Shown: positions 1 to 7,660, counted from the first letter of the stretch. The stretch is 8,846 bases of DNA from Bacteroidales bacterium (GCA_012031335.1 JAAUTT010000133.1:1-8846), one strand, 5' to 3'. The notes: a model not told the origin generated them from the letters alone. Numbers and translations: made by a program.

Positions 1-742
1 AAAGTATTGTTACTGATGACAAGTTAACTTCGCATTACCATTTTATAAAGATGGTGAAAGCTGCCCCCTTCTATCTGGAGCTTAAAATACTGGCGTACCT
101 GCCGTGCCGACTGGAATGCCAATGTGGGACCACAACAGATTTATTATAAACGTTATGCAAATGTATTGTTTGACTATGCTGAGTGTTTTATTCCATTTGA
201 ATGGCGAAAATGATGCTACTGCATGGAGTTATATCAACCAGATAAGGAGCAGGGCTTTCGGTAATATGGAAGTTGGTAAAAAGGATGCTTTAACTGCTAC
301 TTATCTGCCTTATTACAAGGAGATCGCTTCTTTCTATATTTCCAAAGGCAGTGCGACAGTAACTGTACCGAGTAGTTATCCAATCCCATTTAACGAAACT
401 GCAGTAACTGTTCCCGATGCAAAGACCTATTATACACAGGTAAAAAGCGATAAGAGCTTTTCTTCTCCAGTATGGTTAGTGGCTTTAGGTATGGAACGTC
501 GTAAGGAATTTAATGCAGAATGGTGTCTTGCACAGGATTTAATACGCTCAGGTTTTATGGAAGATCATATAACTCACAACTATCCAAAAAGTCTGGGTTA
601 TCCTAATACCAATCCACTTGTTCAGGATGCATGGCAAACATATCGTTCATTTGACTATGTACCTGAAAAAATGGATATGCCTATACCAACTGAAGAATTG
701 CTGAAAAATAAACTTATCGATCAAAATGAAGCTTATAATTAG
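1..742 (+). CDS. SusD/RagB-family glycan-binding outer-membrane protein, C-terminal part, frameshifted
   Basis: The 3' end of a SusD-like gene whose start lies before the window. SusD proteins are surface lipoproteins that bind glycans with a SusC-type TonB-dependent transporter. The frame starting at base 3 reads up to ...APFYLELK. The frame starting at base 1 then gives YWRTCRADWNANVGPQQ and KRYANVLFDYAEC, the typical SusD 'RYADVLLMYAEA' helix. The frame starting at base 2 continues with LNGENDATAWSYINQIRSRA and runs to the stop at 740-742, ending in the usual SusD tail (PIPTEELLKNKLIDQNEAYN). The first shift is explained by one extra A in the A run at 84-87, the second by one extra T in the run at 186-189. 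A GTG-initiated frame from 104 is only an artefact of these shifts. The family call is firm from the C-terminal motifs. The SusC partner and signal peptide are not visible. The gene is either a sequencing-error casualty or a recent pseudogene. Confidence 0.85.
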
Positions 743-783
743 GAAGATTTTTCCTTTTTGTTTTGCAAGGTAAACTAATGCTT

Positions 784-821
784 AAAAAGGGGGGAATACC
801 AATGGTAATTCTCCCTTTTTT
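784..821 (+). terminator. Rho-independent terminator after the SusD-like gene
   Basis: A run of A plus G (AAAAAGGGGGGAATACC) is followed by a three-base loop and a near-complementary arm ending CTCCCTTTTTT. Of 17 paired positions one is mismatched and two are G-T wobbles. It lies 42 bases after the SusD-like stop and about 60 bases before the GH8 start, so it probably ends or attenuates the susCD transcript before the glycanase gene. Confidence 0.75.
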
Positions 822-881
822 CATATTAACAACCTTTCAATTTATATCCCAAACATTGAGTTTTTTTAACTTACCGATTAA

Positions 882-2176
882 ATGAAAAAAATAGCTTTAT
901 TAATTCTTGTATTCCTGAATACAGGATTAATTTTTAGTAAACCTTATCATCTGTCTTCTAATAATAATGACTCCTTATCTTCTGTGAAAATAAAACCATG
1001 GACTAAAGGAGCCTGGGAAACCGGGAAATACCGGAATGTTTTCCTCGAAGCCGGTTATAGTCAAAAAGATATCGATGCGAAATTAGCCAAAGCATATACC
1101 GATTTATTTGAAGGCCCCAATAAAATTTATTTTGAAGTGGGAGATACCATGGCTTATGTTTCTGATCTGAAGAATCATGACGCCCGCACCGAAGGCCTCT
1201 CATATGGTATGATGGTTGCCGTTCAATTAAACAAAAAGAAGTATTTGACCGTATATGGAGGTGGACCAAGGCATATCTGCAACATCAGGGTGGACCAAGA
1301 GATGCTTATTTTGCCTGGAGTATAAATCCAAATACATTAAAAAGAAATTCAGATGGTTCGGCTTCCGATGGTGAACTCTATTTTGTAACCGATTTGTTAT
1401 TTGCCGCCAACAGGTGGGGTAATAATACTGGTATAAACTATTATGCCGAGGCACGGAGAATTTTAGATGCGATGTGGGCTAAAAATGGTGCCGGTGGTGT
1501 TAAAAATATTTTCAATGTTGAACATAAGCAAATCACCTTTACTCCGGATAATTTTGGATATAACTGGACTGATCCATCCTATCATGTACCTGCCTTTTTA
1601 GAAATTTGGGCTGCATATGCCAAAGATGGACATGAACAATTTTACAAGGATTGTGCTGATACCGCCAGGGCATTTCTGCATAGGGCCTGCCACCCTGTTA
1701 CCGGGTTAAATACCGATTACGCTGAGTTCACAGGTGCTCCGCACTCCACACCATGGATGCCTGCTGCTTTCAGGTACGACTCCTGGAGAGTTCCTATGAA
1801 TATTGCCATGGATTATTCCTGGTTTGCAAAAGATGCTAAATGGCAACAGGATTATGCCAAAAGAATTCAGAACTTTCTTTTTAGCAAAGGTATGGATACA
1901 TATGAAGATCAGTTCAATCCCGATGGATCAGCTCCGGATTTTATTCTTGATGCAGGAGGATACAGAAAGTTACGTCATTCACTCGGGTTAGTTTCTACAG
2001 CCGCTACAACCTCGTTAATGGGAACAGAGATGGTGAGCAATAAATTTGTAGAGGCTATGTGGAATGCAAAACTTGAACCTTACAACGATGGCTATTTTGA
2101 TCCCTATTACGATGGCCTGTTATATCTTTTCAGTATTATGCACCTAAGCGGAAATTATCAGATTATTAAACCATAA
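882..2176 (+). CDS. Glycoside hydrolase family 8, probable reducing-end xylose-releasing exo-oligoxylanase (frameshifted)
   Basis: Reconstructed product of about 431 residues with an N-terminal signal peptide (MKKIALLILVFLNTGLIFS) and no lipobox cysteine, so exported, probably periplasmic. GH8 enzymes cleave beta-1,4-glycans with inversion. This one matches the Rex type, which removes xylose from the reducing end of xylo-oligosaccharides: KIYFEVGDTMAYV, DARTEGLSYGMM (Glu104, expected proton donor), SDGELYFVTDLLFAANRWG, TDPSYHVPAFLEIW, RYDSWRVPMN (Asp near residue 300, expected base) and the tail LYLFSIMHLSGN. The frame breaks after VQLNKK. Adding one A to the five-A run at 1233-1237 gives NKKEVFDRIWRWTKAYLQHQ and joins smoothly to the downstream frame, which runs open from there to the stop at 2174-2176. 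As written, the protein would stop at 1325 and lose the catalytic Asp and most of the (alpha/alpha)6 barrel. It follows the SusD-like gene, as in xylan utilisation loci. An endo-xylanase or other GH8 specificity is possible. Confidence 0.88.
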
Positions 2177-2677
2177 TGCAGAGATACATTAATTATTTCC
2201 ATTTAAATTCATCAGAAAATACAAAGTACTAATAAGGCAGAAATAAATTGTCCCAAAGAGCAGGAGGGATATTAAACCATCCCTATTAACCTTGTAAGGA
2301 CAAAGTAAATCATAAATACCTCCGGAATATATCGGTTAAATATTCGTGTTTAAGAACCATTTAGAGAACTGTAGAACGAAAAATCGATTATGATGGATTA
2401 AACCCAAGCATTTTAGGAGCTTCACAGAGCGATAAAGAGATTATAAAGAATACATAAATGACGATATTTCATAAGTTAGTAGTATGTCATTACCATCCCG
2501 GTGTGAATCTCGATGGTTAAATTTAATTTTTTTCGTCTCACGTGAAGGAGAAAGTCAAACCATTGCTATTTTAAACTCAATGAACACCTAAGTAATTCTA
2601 AGATTGGCAGTTAACGCTTATGAGCTGAGAGGTGGCCAGGCTCCGCGAATGTCATCTCAATCTAGCTATTTACAAAG
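2177..2677. other. Gene-free spacer between convergent GH8 and cupin genes
   Basis: About 500 bases with frequent stops in the frames I read and no recognisable protein. It holds two weak hairpins. One is GGGAT/ATCCC at 2266-2283. The other is ACCATC/GATGGT at 2492-2517, followed by a T run near 2526-2533, which might end the GH8 transcript. A GC-richer block near 2620-2650 (ending GGTGGCCAGGCTCCGCG) stands out from the AT-rich surroundings and is discussed as a finding. I see no promoter or RNA gene that I can support. Confidence 0.5.
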
Positions 2678-3175
2678 TTAATTAGCACGGTACTGCTCAT
2701 CTGTTACAGGCTCCAGCCAGGTTACAATTCCATTTTCTGTTTTTGGCAGAATATACATTTGAGTAAGACTGCTGTTCTCAGTTGCCCCGTGCCAGCTGTT
2801 TTATTTTAGGTGGATCACTTTGATCACATCTCCTTTTTTCATCGTTTGTCTTGGCTTTCCTTCCAGTTGATGGTAACCCTCACCATCCAGGATAATAAGA
2901 ATTTGCCCACTTGGATGGATGTGCCAGTTCGATCGCGCTCCTTTTTCAAAATACACGTTACCTACAAGTGTATTGTAAATAGAATCATTTGACACAAGGC
3001 CAAAGTTGTAGACATTACCAGTGAAATTTGTTGCAGGACCGAGTTCTCCTTTAGGAAAAATTGGTTTATCAGAAGAATCAGACCCTGATAGCTGACTTTG
3101 ATTTTTGTTATTACAGCTGATCAGTGCAGCTAATAATGAAAAAACACTTATGGATTTAATAATTTTGTGTCGCAT
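2678..3175 (-). CDS. Cupin-domain lipoprotein (frame disrupted near 2796-2815)
   Basis: A 165-residue single-domain cupin with a lipoprotein signal: basic start, hydrophobic core and lipobox LISC with Cys21. It is therefore membrane-anchored in the periplasm or outer membrane. No acidic residues follow the cysteine, so there is no obvious surface-export signal. Cupin motif 1 is visible as NWHIHPSGQILIILDGEG, with metal ligands His85 and His87 and Gln91 in the usual Glu/Gln position. Motif 2 starts at KKGDVIK and resumes as SWHGA. Between them an in-frame TAA (2801-2803) cuts the written protein at 124 residues. One missing base near 2813-2814 plus one extra base near 2796 would restore KVIPPKIKHWHGA. 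After the lesion the original frame continues ...TENGIVTWLEPVTDEQYRAN to the stop at 2678. It is a paralogue of the cytosolic cupin at 4640-5035. It lies 14 bases after the CMD-family gene, so the two are probably co-transcribed. Its activity is unknown; small metal-dependent cupins include isomerases, dioxygenases and lyases. Confidence 0.85.
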
Positions 3176-3189
3176 AGTTGATTAATTTT

Positions 3190-3911
3190 TTATTGTTTTA
3201 ATGAAACCACAAGACTTAATACCGCTTGAGCTGCCTCTGCCTGCGTTTTGCCAATATTTTTCTCCAGTATGGAAAAGATATTCTTAATCTGGTTTTGAGT
3301 TAAGCCAACATGCATGCCGGCACTAATATGATATTGCAACTGTGATTCCAGGCCTGGAGGGTAGCTAACACAGTAATAGTCGCCAGTTCGCGTTGCTGAT
3401 AAATCAGTACGCCTCTGCCAAATATGTCGGCAAACAAATGTTCCTTTAAAAAAACATCTATTCCGGGCGCAAAGGCGCTGGCACCAGTAAGTGGCCCTGA
3501 TTGTGGTATTCCGGAAAGTTCTTCAAGTGTCTTTCTGCCCTGTTCATATTTATCTCCGTCTTTTACTGTGATGGCCTCTGGTCCGGCCTTGTCCTGAATA
3601 CCTCTGGCTTTTCTTTCGTCTAAGACGGCCATGAAGGTAGTGAGACCGTTCAGACTCCGAGGAAAGCCACAATAAGCGTACAATTGAATTAAAATTTCTT
3701 TAATCTCGTTGATGGTTAGTCCCGCATCCAGTCCTGAATTCAATGCATATTTTAATTTTTCAAGATCACCAGATGCTGTAAAAGCTGCTATGGTAATGAT
3801 ACTTTGTTCTTTCAAATCTAATTGCTGATTATTTGGTTGTCCATTCATGTTTTGAATTATTGAGATTAATAAAAAGAGCGTTAGTAGCGCCCAAACCTTT
3901 AATTTTTTCAT
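3190..3911 (-). CDS. Carboxymuconolactone decarboxylase (CMD)-family protein, exported (frameshifted near its C-terminus)
   Basis: Reconstructed length about 240 residues. ATG at 3911 is preferred to an upstream TTG because it directly begins a signal peptide (MKKLKVWALLTLFLLISII..., cleavage near NG-QP). The mature part has two CMD-like helical repeats. The first includes LNSGLDAGLTINEIKEILIQ and YAYCGFPRSLNGL. The second includes FAPGIDVFLKEHLFADIFGRG and QQRELATITVLATL. There is a single Cys and no AhpD-type CxxC, so an AhpD-like peroxidase role is not supported. As written the frame ends at 3300 with an unrelated tail. One missing base near 3354-3360 restores GLESQLQYHISAGMHVGLTQ and then NQIKNIFSILEKNIG, ending at the stop at 3190-3192. 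The gene precedes the cupin lipoprotein; CMD and cupin genes are frequent neighbours in Bacteroidetes. The substrate is not determined. Confidence 0.87.
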
Positions 3912-3966
3912 AAGCAATACTTTATTTGTTGCATTTAATCCAGATACTTTTTGCCTGGCACCCGGG

Positions 3967-4050
3967 TTAAATTTTTACTTTGAATGTTTTGTTATAGTTT
4001 TCTCCTTCGGTTTTCAGGATATTGGTACCTTTTGAGAAATCACGGATATT
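3967..4050 (-). other. Short open stretch downstream of the acetyltransferase, possible coding remnant
   Basis: Continuing in the acetyltransferase frame past its TGA (4081-4083) and a second TGA (4051-4053) there are 27 sense codons before TAA at 3967-3969. They read like protein: NIRDFSKGTNIL then KTEGENYNKTFKVKI. There is no start codon and I do not recognise the family. It could be the C-terminal scrap of a gene lost between the acetyltransferase and CMD genes, or chance. Confidence 0.25.
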
Positions 4051-4080
4051 TCATAATCTCAGTTTTAAGTTAGGAAGATC

Positions 4081-4632
4081 TCAAATTTCCCTGATTACTT
4101 TCGCCGGAATTCCAGCAACAACGGTTTTTGGAGGTACATCTTTGCTTACTACTGCACCCGCAGCTACAACTGAATTTTCACCTACTGTTACGCCTGGCAG
4201 AATGGTTACACCCGCCCCAATCCACGCATTCCGTTTAATTACAACAGGTTTAACCGATAGCTTCTTGCGTTCTGCCGGATTTAGCGGGTGACTTTCCGTT
4301 ATAAGGTTCACTTTGGGGCCAATCAACACTTCATCTTCAATGGTTATTCCGCCCATGTCGAGAAAGGAACAGGCTGAATTAATAAAGACATTTTTACCAA
4401 TGCGTGTAAAAATTCCCAGATTGATGTAGAATGGAGCAAAAACTGTTGTGCTTGCGTCAATTTGGCTTCCGGTAATCTCACAGAGTAATTTCCGTATATG
4501 ATCAGTGTCGCCAGAAGAGTTTAGTTCTGCCGATAATTTCATTGTCCTTGAAACAATTTCGAAAATTTCCGGATACTGTGGGTCGTTAAACGGAACTGCT
4601 TCACCTGATTGTAATCTTTCGAAAATATCCAT
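4081..4632 (-). CDS. Sugar/maltose O-acetyltransferase-type hexapeptide-repeat acetyltransferase
   Basis: Intact, 183 residues, the usual size of the Maa/NodL/LacA group, which transfers acetyl from acetyl-CoA to a hydroxyl group of a sugar or similar acceptor in the cytosol. An N-terminal helical cap ([20 protein letters not shown], about residues 1-55) leads into a left-handed beta helix built from hexapeptide repeats: [57 protein letters not shown]. The presumed catalytic His115 sits in [11 protein letters not shown]. The end, [10 protein letters not shown], is standard for the family. ATG at 4632 follows the upstream cupin stop by seven bases, so the two are translated from one message. 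The acceptor may be a small molecule handled by this cluster rather than a sugar. Confidence 0.92.
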   Translation of the reverse strand: MDIFERLQSGEAVPFNDPQYPEIFEIVSRTMKLSAELNSSGDTDHIRKLLCEITGSQIDASTTVFAPFYINLGIFTRIGKNVFINSACSFLDMGGITIEDEVLIGPKVNLITESHPLNPAERKKLSVKPVVIKRNAWIGAGVTILPGVTVGENSVVAAGAVVSKDVPPKTVVAGIPAKVIREI

Positions 4633-4639
4633 TTTACAT

Positions 4640-5035
4640 TTATTTGGAATATTGATTTTCGTGGACTTTCTCCATCCAGGTTACCGCAGTACCATTCACT
4701 TCTTCCTGTATGGCAATATGACTCATAGCATTAACTGGTGAAGCTCCATGCCAGTGTTTTTCATCCGGAGCAAACCACACCACATCGCCTGGATGTATTT
4801 CTTCGATTGTACCTCCTTCGCGCTGAGCCCAACCTAATCCTGATATAACTACCAGTGTTTGTCCGGCAGGATGCGTGTGCCAGGCCGTTCTGGACCCCGG
4901 TTCAAAAGTTACCAGGGCTCCGCTTCCATGGGTAACTTCCTGCTTGGGAATCAATGGGTCAATTCTTACGCTCCCTGTAAACCAATCTTCCGGGCCTTTT
5001 AGTGAAGGTCGCTCTCCATTTCTGATTATTTCCAT
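4640..5035 (-). CDS. Cytosolic cupin-domain protein
   Basis: Intact, 131 residues, no signal peptide. It is a single RmlC-like cupin barrel. Motif 1 is [19 protein letters not shown] (His53, His55, Gln59). Motif 2 is [19 protein letters not shown] (His94, with His96 nearby). This leaves a His3-type metal site with Gln where many cupins have Glu. The pattern resembles small manganese cupins annotated as (R)-mandelonitrile lyase-like, and the C-terminal [13 protein letters not shown] parallels VTWLEPVTDEQY of the cupin lipoprotein, so the two genes are paralogues kept in one cluster. ATG at 5035 directly begins [11 protein letters not shown], the usual start of this group. It is preceded by a 152-base gap from the hydrolase and followed seven bases later by the acetyltransferase. 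The real reaction is unknown. Confidence 0.9.
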   Translation of the reverse strand: MEIIRNGERPSLKGPEDWFTGSVRIDPLIPKQEVTHGSGALVTFEPGSRTAWHTHPAGQTLVVISGLGWAQREGGTIEEIHPGDVVWFAPDEKHWHGASPVNAMSHIAIQEEVNGTAVTWMEKVHENQYSK

Positions 5036-5107
5036 TTCTATTTCTTTGAATATTTTCTTTTAATAATAATGCATATTGATTACAACAATATGAAAGATAT
5101 TTGGACG

Positions 5108-5143
5108 AATTCTCCGGAAGATTTTTATTGATGAAGGAGAATT
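5108..5143. promoter_or_regulatory. Inverted repeat in the hydrolase-cupin gap
   Basis: A perfect 8-base inverted repeat, AATTCTCC (5108-5115) and GGAGAATT (5136-5143), separated by 20 bases. It lies in the only long gap in the front half of the minus-strand gene set, upstream of the cytosolic cupin. It could be an operator or an RNA hairpin that separates expression of hydrolase and cupin. No T run follows on the minus strand, so it is not a standard terminator. Confidence 0.35.
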
Positions 5144-5187
5144 GAAACATATGTGAGCATGTGAATTTGCCTTTTTAGGGAGCATTT

Positions 5188-6248
5188 CTAATTTAAATTT
5201 TTCTTGAAGAAATCTTCTATTTTGTCAAAAGGAATGATATTCGTACTGTCGTACAAATCAACATGAACAGCGTTGAGAATAATCATTAACTCTTTGGGTT
5301 CGGAAGCTATTTTAAAGGCATCTTCACTGAAATATCTGGAGTGAGCTTTTTCTCCTGCAATGATTAAAAGCGGCCGGGGTGAAATTTCTTTGATATAAGT
5401 TAAAATGGGCATATTCATAAGCGATAATGAGGAGGTTGCTGCCCAGGCTCCATTAGAATTGATAGAACGAGGGTGAAAACCCCTTGGTGTTTTGTAATAG
5501 TTCTGATATTCGGCCACAAACTGCGGCTCTTTTCCTGTTAATTTTTCAGGTAGGCCGCGTGAAGTTTCATAGGTGGGAACGCCCTTTTCGGCATCAATCC
5601 AGCGTTGTTGTCCTAATTGTTCTAAGTTTTGTGTTCTCTGTTCCAGTGTTACAGCATCATTATACCCTTTTGACGCCACTGCGGGTCATATCATACATGC
5701 TCGTAGTGACTACAGCTTTTACGCGTTTGTCAACAGCAGTGGCATTTAGCGCGAAACCTCCAAAACCACAAATACCGATAATTCCGACTCTGTTTCTGTC
5801 AACACTTTTTTGTATTCCCAGGAAATCTATAGCAGCACTAAAATCTTCAGTGTTAATATCAGGCGACGCTATATTACGAGGTTCTCCACTGCTTTCTCCA
5901 GTATATGATGGGTCAAAGGCAAGTGCAATAAAACCGCGTTCTGCCATTTGATTGGCATACAAACCCGATGATTGTTCCTTTACTGCTCCAAAGGGCCCGC
6001 TAATGGCCAATGCTGCCAACGGCTCGTTACCTCGATTCTTAGGCATGTATAAATCACCTGAAAGCGTAATTCCATAACGGTTTTGAATGTTACTTTTGAC
6101 GGGTAACCTTATCACTCAGTTGAAAAGTATAATGGTCGTTTTGTTCTGCTGAGTTCATTTGCTTTGTCATTTTATTTTGGTTTATTTGACCAAAAGCTTG
6201 TCCTAATATCATTATCGACAAAACTGTAAGAATTGCTATTTTTTTCAT
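5188..6248 (-). CDS. Exported alpha/beta hydrolase, YcjY/dienelactone-hydrolase-like (frameshifted)
   Basis: Reconstructed product of about 353 residues. ATG at 6248 is chosen over an upstream GTG because it begins a clean signal peptide (MKKIAILTVLSIMILGQAFG), so the enzyme is probably periplasmic. Fold motifs in order: NRYGITLSGDLYMPKN, AALAISGPFGAVKEQSSGLY, AERGFIALAFDPSYTGES, the nucleophile elbow GIIGICGFGGFALN with Cys161 in place of Ser, a lid region, SPRPLLIIAGEKAHSRYF, and the catalytic histidine in NAVHVDLYD (about His329). The chain is spread over three frames. Near 6081-6093 two missing bases (one in a T run at 6081-6084) would turn the break into KVTFKNRYG. Near 5680 one extra base would give YDMTRVASKGYNDAV. 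Downstream sequence is fully conserved in type, so the breaks are errors or very recent. First gene of the minus-strand set, divergent from the AraC regulator. Substrate unknown; E. coli YcjY is the closest family I can name. Confidence 0.88.
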
Positions 6249-6341
6249 AATCGTCTGTTTTATTTTTAATCTTTTATTTTTCCTCTTCACCTTGTGGATT
6301 TTTTAATCTGTTTTATTCAAAAATTCACAATACAAATGTCG

Positions 6342-6446
6342 GGGTAAAAACCGGTATTAAGCTTACCCAAATTACAGATGAACTTACCATTTTTACTGAT
6401 TCGTTCTGTCCATGTAATATTTATTTATATGAGTTACTTACCTTTG
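6342..6446. promoter_or_regulatory. Putative AraC-regulator binding sites and promoter in the divergent intergenic region
   Basis: The 212-base gap between the hydrolase and AraC genes holds repeated CTTACC: at 6362-6367 and 6383-6388, exactly 21 bases (two helical turns) apart, with the matching extension to CTTACC-4N-TTAC in both copies. A third copy is at 6437-6442 and an inverted one (GGGTAA) is at 6342-6347. Direct repeats with two-turn spacing are typical half-sites for AraC dimers. The box TACCTTTG (6439-6446) fits the Bacteroidetes -7 consensus TAnnTTTG for AraC transcription, although no matching -33 element is evident. The third CTTACC overlaps it, which would allow autoregulation. 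Confidence 0.4.
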
Positions 6447-6460
6447 TTTATAATTACAAA

Positions 6461-7366
6461 ATGACCGGACCCATGAGTGAAATAAACAGGATAAATACCG
6501 TTACTGAATACAATAATCTGGTTGGAATTGAGACCTTACATCCCTTGGTCAGCATCATTGATTTTGAGAAAGTTGAACCTTTTTGCTACATCAGGATGCA
6601 ATTAAGGGTTTATGCCATCTTTTTAAAGGAATTAAAATGTGGCAACATGACTTATGGTTGCAATACATACGATTATGAAGAAGGCACATTACTGTTTATT
6701 GCTCCTGGTCAGGTGTATGGAGTTGCAAGCGAAGAAAAGAAAAAGGGTATAGGACAGGCGCTTATATTTCATCCCGATTTGATTCATGGGACCGCTTTGG
6801 GCAAGAACATTAAGGATTATACCTTTTTCTCCTATCAGGTGAATGAAGCTTTGCATCTTTCAACCCGGGAAAGGTCGATTATCAATGACTGTCTGGAAAA
6901 GATAAAATATGAACTGGAACATGCGATAGATGCACACAGCAAAACTTTGATTGTTTCTTATATCGAATTATTTCTGAATTATTGCAAGCGCTTCTACGAA
7001 CGTCAGTTTATTACCCGAAGTCATGTAAACAAAGATGTACTTTCGAACTTTGAAAAGGTGCTGGACGAATACTTCTCATCAAATATGCCAGTTGAACTGG
7101 GGCCTCCTTCGGTAAGCTATTGTGCTGAAAAGTTGTTTTTATCTTCAAATTATCTGGGCGACTTACTAAGAAAAGAAACCGGAAAATCGGCTCAGGAGCA
7201 TATTCAGCTGAAGTTAATCGATGTGGCAAAAGAAAGAATTTACGATTCAAGTAAATCAATCGCTGATATTGCTTACGAATTAGGATTTAAGTACCCTCAA
7301 CATTTCACGCGAATGTTTAAGAAACAGGTTGGTTTGTCACCACTTGAATTCAGATCGGTGAACTGA
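6461..7366 (+). CDS. AraC-family transcriptional regulator
   Basis: Intact, 301 residues. The N-terminal half (about 1-180) is a cupin-like sensing domain, including YDYEEGTLLFIAPGQVYG. The C-terminal 100 residues hold the two AraC helix-turn-helix motifs: SYCAEKLFLSSNYLGDLLRK, then SIADIAYELGFKYPQHFTRM (about 266-285) with the signature end FKKQVGLSPLEFR. ATG at 6461 follows an A-rich stretch. ATG at 6473 (MSEINRINTVTEYN) is the commoner N-terminus in this group and would leave a longer leader after the TACCTTTG box, so it may be the true start. Transcribed away from the five-gene set; this layout and the undamaged frame suggest it controls that set in response to a small-molecule ligand. 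Confidence 0.93.
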   Translation: MTGPMSEINRINTVTEYNNLVGIETLHPLVSIIDFEKVEPFCYIRMQLRVYAIFLKELKCGNMTYGCNTYDYEEGTLLFIAPGQVYGVASEEKKKGIGQALIFHPDLIHGTALGKNIKDYTFFSYQVNEALHLSTRERSIINDCLEKIKYELEHAIDAHSKTLIVSYIELFLNYCKRFYERQFITRSHVNKDVLSNFEKVLDEYFSSNMPVELGPPSVSYCAEKLFLSSNYLGDLLRKETGKSAQEHIQLKLIDVAKERIYDSSKSIADIAYELGFKYPQHFTRMFKKQVGLSPLEFRSVN

Positions 7367-7479
7367 TTTTGCAAATTGACCATTCAACAGAAGTTAAAAA
7401 TGCCTTATAAAAGTCGGCTATTGTAGGTGTTGGTATAATTTAACTGATTATTGCGATTAAGTTGATATTAATTTAAATG

Positions 7480-7508
7480 AAAAAAGGAGGCGAATGGCCT
7501 CCTTTTTT
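7480..7508. terminator. Perfect bidirectional rho-independent terminator
   Basis: A 12-base-pair perfect stem, AAAAAAGGAGGC and GCCTCCTTTTTT, with loop GAATG. Because the arms are A-rich then T-rich it works in both directions. On the plus strand it is 113 bases after the AraC stop, with nothing notable between. On the minus strand it would end the candidate small RNA that starts near 7660. Confidence 0.88.
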
Positions 7509-7660
7509 GTCGGGGTGGCCGGACGACCCCATATTTCGTAAATACTTATCTTTTCTGATGTTTACAAAACCGAAATTTATTTAGGTAACCGAATAGGTCA
7601 TTTTTTGATGGGGCTATTCAATAATCCGTTAAATTTCAGTATAAAAAGAACGATTTCGGG
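7480..7660 (-). ncRNA. Candidate structured small RNA (rod-like fold with own -7 box and terminator)
   Basis: On the minus strand TATATTTG (7669-7662) is an exact TAnnTTTG box and no gene lies between it and the terminator at 7508-7480. The roughly 180-base transcript would fold as a rod of nested stems: 7643-7649 with 7549-7555 (7 pairs), 7630-7639 with 7570-7579 (10 pairs, one G-T), and 7614-7622 with 7588-7596 (9 pairs, two G-T), with asymmetric internal loops. A small GGGGT/ACCCC hairpin (7512-7530) and the terminator follow. No open frame is present. The size and rod with internal bubbles recall 6S RNA, but I cannot confirm homology, and a good -33 element is missing. An untranslated region or chance folding of AT-rich DNA remain possible. 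Confidence 0.4.

Noticed and set aside
104..200. GTG at 104 as the start of an independent 212-aa protein.
   Set aside because: The first 30 residues in that frame are not SusD-like, while another frame over the same bases encodes conserved SusD sequence. The apparent start is a frameshift artefact.
2177..2330. A roughly 45-codon minus-strand open stretch with a hydrophobic middle (LISLLLFGTIYFCLIS).
   Set aside because: It has no ATG start, is preceded closely by a stop, and lies in an AT-rich spacer where hydrophobic codons are expected by chance.
4959..5150. A 63-aa minus-strand frame overlapping the cytosolic cupin start.
   Set aside because: It overlaps the intact cupin in another frame, has no recognisable motif and no sign of coding composition.
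7511..7530. CGGGGTGGCCGGACGACCCC looks like the T-arm end of a tRNA on the minus strand.
   Set aside because: The conserved TTCGAA core is missing and no anticodon arm, D arm or acceptor partner lies next to it. It is better read as a small hairpin.
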